This document shows, in pieces, positions 23,585 to 25,675 of a stretch of 25,675 nucleotides of DNA. The DNA is taken from NCBI GenBank assembly GCA_964533705.1, contig CAZHMN010000040.1, positions 1-25,675 on the forward strand. The letters are read 5' to 3'. Both the position numbers and the translations under genes were made by a program. How positions within the stretch are numbered: the stretch's first letter is position 1; every line of letters starts with the position of its first letter. Source of the DNA: CAZHMN01 sp964533705 (GTDB taxonomy: Bacteria > Electryoneota > B3-LCP). The notes under the pieces are model-generated. The model made no database searches. It had not been told where the DNA came from and worked only from the letters and a program-made list of their open reading frames with translations.

Positions 23585-25332
23585 TGCCGGGACACCGAAC
23601 ATATCTGCCACTCCTCACCGGACTGATTCTGCTGGCGGCCGTATTCGCTTCACCGAAAGCAGTGGGGGCACAGCCTGAACTGCGCTCGGTAAAAATCGAG
23701 GGCAACCGCTACTTCTCCCAGCGCAAGATCATCGCCTGGTCGGGCTTGAAGGTGGGCAAACCCCTCACCGAGGAGAATCTCCACAAAGCGGCCGACAACA
23801 TTCTGCGAAAACTGGCTTCCGAAGGTTTTTATTTCTGCCGCATTGATAGCATTAACCGGGAGATAAATGACGATTCCACTTTCGTCGCCGTCACCTTTTA
23901 CCTGCAGGAAGGTGAACGCCTGATCCTGAGAGACCTGAAACTCTCGGGAGATACGACCGGCATCAATGACGATCTAATGCTGCTCTCCCAGCCGGAAAAG
24001 CCCGTCTTCTCCTCCAGGCTGGAATCGGATTTCTGGGATATTCTGGGTGCCAAGGAAGAGAGCGGCTATCCTTTCGCCCGGTTGGACGTAAAGGGACTTA
24101 ACCTCAAAAATAATTCCCTGACGGTTGAGGCCCGTCTGACTTCCGGACCAGTCGCTTACCTCGAATCGGTTCGCATCATCGGCCTCAAATCAACCAAGCC
24201 CCAGGTCGTCGCCCGTGAGGCGCGCATCGTCCCCGGCGAGATTTACCGCCCCAGCCGCCTGGAAAAAGCCTGGCAGCGCATCCGCAAACTGCCCTACATC
24301 GAGGAAGTTTCTGCGCCGGCCCTGATTCCGCTGGGATCTGACCGCTACGACGTTCTTTTCCAGGCCAAGGAAGCCCGCAGCAATTCCTTCGACGGCGTGG
24401 TCGGTTACCAGCCCGCAGGCGACGAAGAAGAAGGCCAGATCACCGGCCTTCTGGATCTGTCCTTCCTGAACCTCTTCGGCACCGGGCGTAAAGCCAAAGT
24501 CCACTGGGAACGCTCCAGCCAATACCGCCAGGCGCTGGAACTCTTCTACGAGGAGCCCTGGGTGGCCGGGTTTCCCATCAACCTCTGGGGAGAGTTTCGC
24601 CAGGAAATACAGGATTCGCTCTATCTACAACGCCGCATCGCCATAGGAGCCACCTGGCCCGCTCTGGACGTGCTGTCAATTAAGGGATCGCTATTCCAGG
24701 AGGAAGTCCTGCCCGATTCGGCCGGGCGTGAATACCTGGGCCTCTACCGGTCACGAGCTCGCGGCGGCGGCGTAGAAGTGGAATATGACACCCGCGACTA
24801 TCCCGACAATCCCACCCGCGGTATCTACTACCGGTCTGCGGTAGCGTGGTCGCAGAAGGACTATGAATCCTCCGCTAATCTGCCCGACGCCGACGTCCGC
24901 CACTACGAGACCGACATCAACTGGTCGCACCCCATCATCGGGCGGCAGATCCTAAACCTGCAAGTGCACGGACGCTTCCTGACCAGCGACGAAGAGCCCA
25001 TCTCCCAACCCGATCTCTACCGCATGGGCGGCACCCGTTCCCTGCGAGGCTACCGTGAAGATCAGTTCTTCGGGCATTTCGTCGGCTGGAGCAGCGTCGA
25101 ATACCGCCTCTGGCTGGATAAGGTTTCCCGCATCTACGCCTTCTTCAATCTGGGTTATTACGAGTTCGACCCACCGTCAGGCGGCGATACCGAGAAGAAA
25201 TGGCCCTGGGGTTACGGCGTCGGCTTCCGGCAGGGCACCCGCCTGGGCATCCTGGGCTTCGACTTCGCCTTAGGCCAGGACGACGTCCTCTCCACCGCCA
25301 AAGTGCACTTCCGGCTGATCAACAGGTTTTGA
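23584..25332 (+). CDS. Omp85-family outer-membrane protein with three POTRA domains (TamA-like size)
   Basis: Outer-membrane insertase or secretion protein of 582 residues. The signal peptide (1-29) ends KAVGA-QPELR. Three POTRA-like repeats follow: about 33-112 (LRSVKIEGNRYFSQRKI), 113-191 (LILRDLKLSGDTTG) and 192-266 (LESVRIIGLKSTKPQVV). The 16-strand-type barrel takes up about 268-582, with YDTRDYPDNPTRGIYYRS (401-418) and the Omp85 signature GGTRSLRGY (482-490), and it ends in Phe582. BamA usually has five POTRAs and about 800 residues; three POTRAs and about 580 residues match TamA, but orthology is not proven and no tamB is visible before the window ends. The ATG overlaps the previous stop by one base, pointing to coupling with the 1133-residue barrel protein, a possible client. 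Confidence 0.9.
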   Translation: MPGHRTYLPLLTGLILLAAVFASPKAVGAQPELRSVKIEGNRYFSQRKIIAWSGLKVGKPLTEENLHKAADNILRKLASEGFYFCRIDSINREINDDSTFVAVTFYLQEGERLILRDLKLSGDTTGINDDLMLLSQPEKPVFSSRLESDFWDILGAKEESGYPFARLDVKGLNLKNNSLTVEARLTSGPVAYLESVRIIGLKSTKPQVVAREARIVPGEIYRPSRLEKAWQRIRKLPYIEEVSAPALIPLGSDRYDVLFQAKEARSNSFDGVVGYQPAGDEEEGQITGLLDLSFLNLFGTGRKAKVHWERSSQYRQALELFYEEPWVAGFPINLWGEFRQEIQDSLYLQRRIAIGATWPALDVLSIKGSLFQEEVLPDSAGREYLGLYRSRARGGGVEVEYDTRDYPDNPTRGIYYRSAVAWSQKDYESSANLPDADVRHYETDINWSHPIIGRQILNLQVHGRFLTSDEEPISQPDLYRMGGTRSLRGYREDQFFGHFVGWSSVEYRLWLDKVSRIYAFFNLGYYEFDPPSGGDTEKKWPWGYGVGFRQGTRLGILGFDFALGQDDVLSTAKVHFRLINRF

Positions 25333-25336
25333 AGCT

Positions 25337-25371
25337 GGGGATTGGGATTTGGCAGTTGAGGGTTGGGGATT
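25337..25371 (+). repeat. Degenerate heptamer array (left)
   Basis: Five consecutive heptamers: GGGGATT, GGGATTT, GGCAGTT, GAGGGTT, GGGGATT. The array starts 5 bp after the Omp85 stop. The period of seven is clear, while the unit varies. Confidence 0.6.
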
Positions 25372-25390
25372 CGGTTATTCAACGAGGGGA

Positions 25391-25432
25391 GGACAGGCCG
25401 CCAAGGGGGCTTATGCCCATTCCTGCCTGTCC
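25391..25432. repeat. Inverted repeat GGACAGGC...GCCTGTCC
   Basis: The outer stem of eight perfect base pairs is 25391-25398 with 25425-25432. Inside lies a second stem GGGC (25407-25410) with GCCC (25415-25418). No T run follows, so it is not a canonical terminator, although it could help end the glgA-to-Omp85 transcript. Confidence 0.55.
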
Positions 25433-25441
25433 AACAAGAAA

Positions 25442-25475
25442 AGAGGTAGAGGTAGTGCGGTAGCTTGCTACCTCT
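25442..25475 (+). repeat. GGTAGTGCG palindromic element, copy 1
   Basis: The core GGTAGTGCGGTAGCTTGC starts at 25451. Two alternative foldings exist: AGAGGTAG (25442-25449) with CTACCTCT (25468-25475), or GGTAGC (25459-25464) with GCTACC (25467-25472). Confidence 0.6.
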
Positions 25476-25497
25476 GTAGGAAGTCTTTCACCTTATA

Positions 25498-25542
25498 GTC
25501 GGGGTCGCCGAGCAAAGCCCCCCTTTGGGGCCAGACCCCGAC
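25498..25542. repeat. Inverted repeat GTCGGGGTC...GACCCCGAC
   Basis: The nine-base-pair perfect outer stem is 25498-25506 with 25534-25542. The 27-base interior contains AAAG-C6-TTTGGGG and could fold further. Confidence 0.55.
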
Positions 25543-25543
25543 C

Positions 25544-25568
25544 AGAGGTAGTGCGACAGCTTGTGGTG
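25544..25568 (+). repeat. GGTAGTGCG palindromic element, copy 2
   Basis: AGAGGTAGTGCGACAGCTTG begins at 25544 and matches copy 1 at most positions. The right arm has diverged (TGTGGTG in place of GCTACC), so this copy no longer folds perfectly. Confidence 0.55.
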
Positions 25569-25611
25569 AGGCCACCCCTTGGGGACTGCCGCATGAACCG
25601 GTGCGCAAAAA

Positions 25612-25635
25612 GCGGGGGCGAGCCCCCGCACTACC
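25612..25635 (-). repeat. GGTAGTGCG palindromic element, copy 3 (inverted)
   Basis: On the minus strand it reads GGTAGTGCGGGGGCTCGC and onward. GCGGGGGC (25612-25619) and GCCCCCGC (25622-25629) form a perfect eight-base-pair stem with a two-base loop. It is opposite in orientation to copies 1 and 2. Confidence 0.6.
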
Positions 25636-25643
25636 TACCACCA

Positions 25644-25675
25644 GCCAACCGCTAACTGCTAACAGCTAACTGCCA
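25644..25675 (-). repeat. Heptamer array (right), reaching the window edge
   Basis: On the + strand the units are GCCAACC, GCTAACT, GCTAACA, GCTAACT and a partial GCCA. The minus strand gives AGTTAGC-type units similar to those of the left array (for example GGCAGTT can be read in both). The array is cut by the window end. Confidence 0.6.

Larger units (their letters stand above)
25333..25675. other. Gene-free repeat and palindrome patch after the Omp85 gene
   Basis: These 343 bp hold no credible gene. From left to right: a run of degenerate GT-rich heptamers (25337-25371), an imperfect cruciform GGACAGGC/GCCTGTCC (25391-25432), three copies of a GGTAGTGCG palindromic element (two + and one -), a nested GTCGGGGTC/GACCCCGAC inverted repeat (25498-25542), and a second heptamer run of opposite strand sense up to the window edge. 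Runs of G or C give perfect short stems. The patch continues beyond 25675. It looks like a cluster of dispersed intergenic repeats rather than a terminator or an RNA gene. Confidence 0.7.

Noticed and set aside
25337..25675. Possible CRISPR array at the window end
   Set aside because: Repeat units are 7 bp or variable palindromes with no regular spacers, and no cas gene is present.

Overview
The window comes from a Gram-negative (diderm), rod-shaped bacterium of moderate GC content. Three proteins show the envelope type: a TamA-sized Omp85 protein, a 1133-residue probable beta-barrel ending in Phe, and the RodA/PBP2 elongation pair. Parts of the 1133-residue protein resemble, from memory, large outer-membrane proteins of the Fibrobacterota-Chlorobiota-Bacteroidota (FCB) group and allied candidate phyla. 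A lineage of that kind is the best guess, but it is inference; there is no rRNA gene here to confirm it. Almost every gene is on the + strand; rpmB is the one clear exception. I saw no tRNA, rRNA, CRISPR array, transposase or phage gene.

Layout: (1) 1-1838, the 3' part of the PBP2 gene overlapping rodA. (2) 1855-4060, two paralogous HDOD signalling genes, each with its own promoter and terminator. (3) 4098-5623, a class-V aminotransferase convergent with rpmB (zinc-type L28), whose terminator lies inside the aminotransferase reading frame. (4) 5699-6382, a DUF151 bifunctional-nuclease-type gene with strong promoter and terminator. (5) 6459-11717, DUF1844 - dus - larB - hsp20 - lon, closely spaced and probably co-transcribed at least in part. 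(6) 11799-15975, hutU - yjbQ - plsC - hutI, a histidine-degradation pair enclosing two unrelated genes. (7) 16018-17680, a GAF-GGDEF diguanylate cyclase. (8) 17691-25332, glgA followed by three overlapping envelope genes: an NHL-type propeller, the 1133-residue outer-membrane protein, and a three-POTRA Omp85 protein. (9) 25333-25675, a gene-free patch of heptamer repeats and GC-rich palindromes that runs off the window.

Together the genes cover cell-wall elongation, c-di-GMP/HD-type signalling, protein quality control (Hsp20, Lon), histidine catabolism, glycogen synthesis and outer-membrane assembly. Predicted promoters share one look: a TTGAC- or TTGC-type -35, a 16-18 bp spacer and very often TATATT as -10. 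The most novel-looking parts are the overlapping envelope trio, the terminal repeat patch, and the homopolymer runs at the HDOD pair (T9 in one promoter spacer, G8 in the other coding region).
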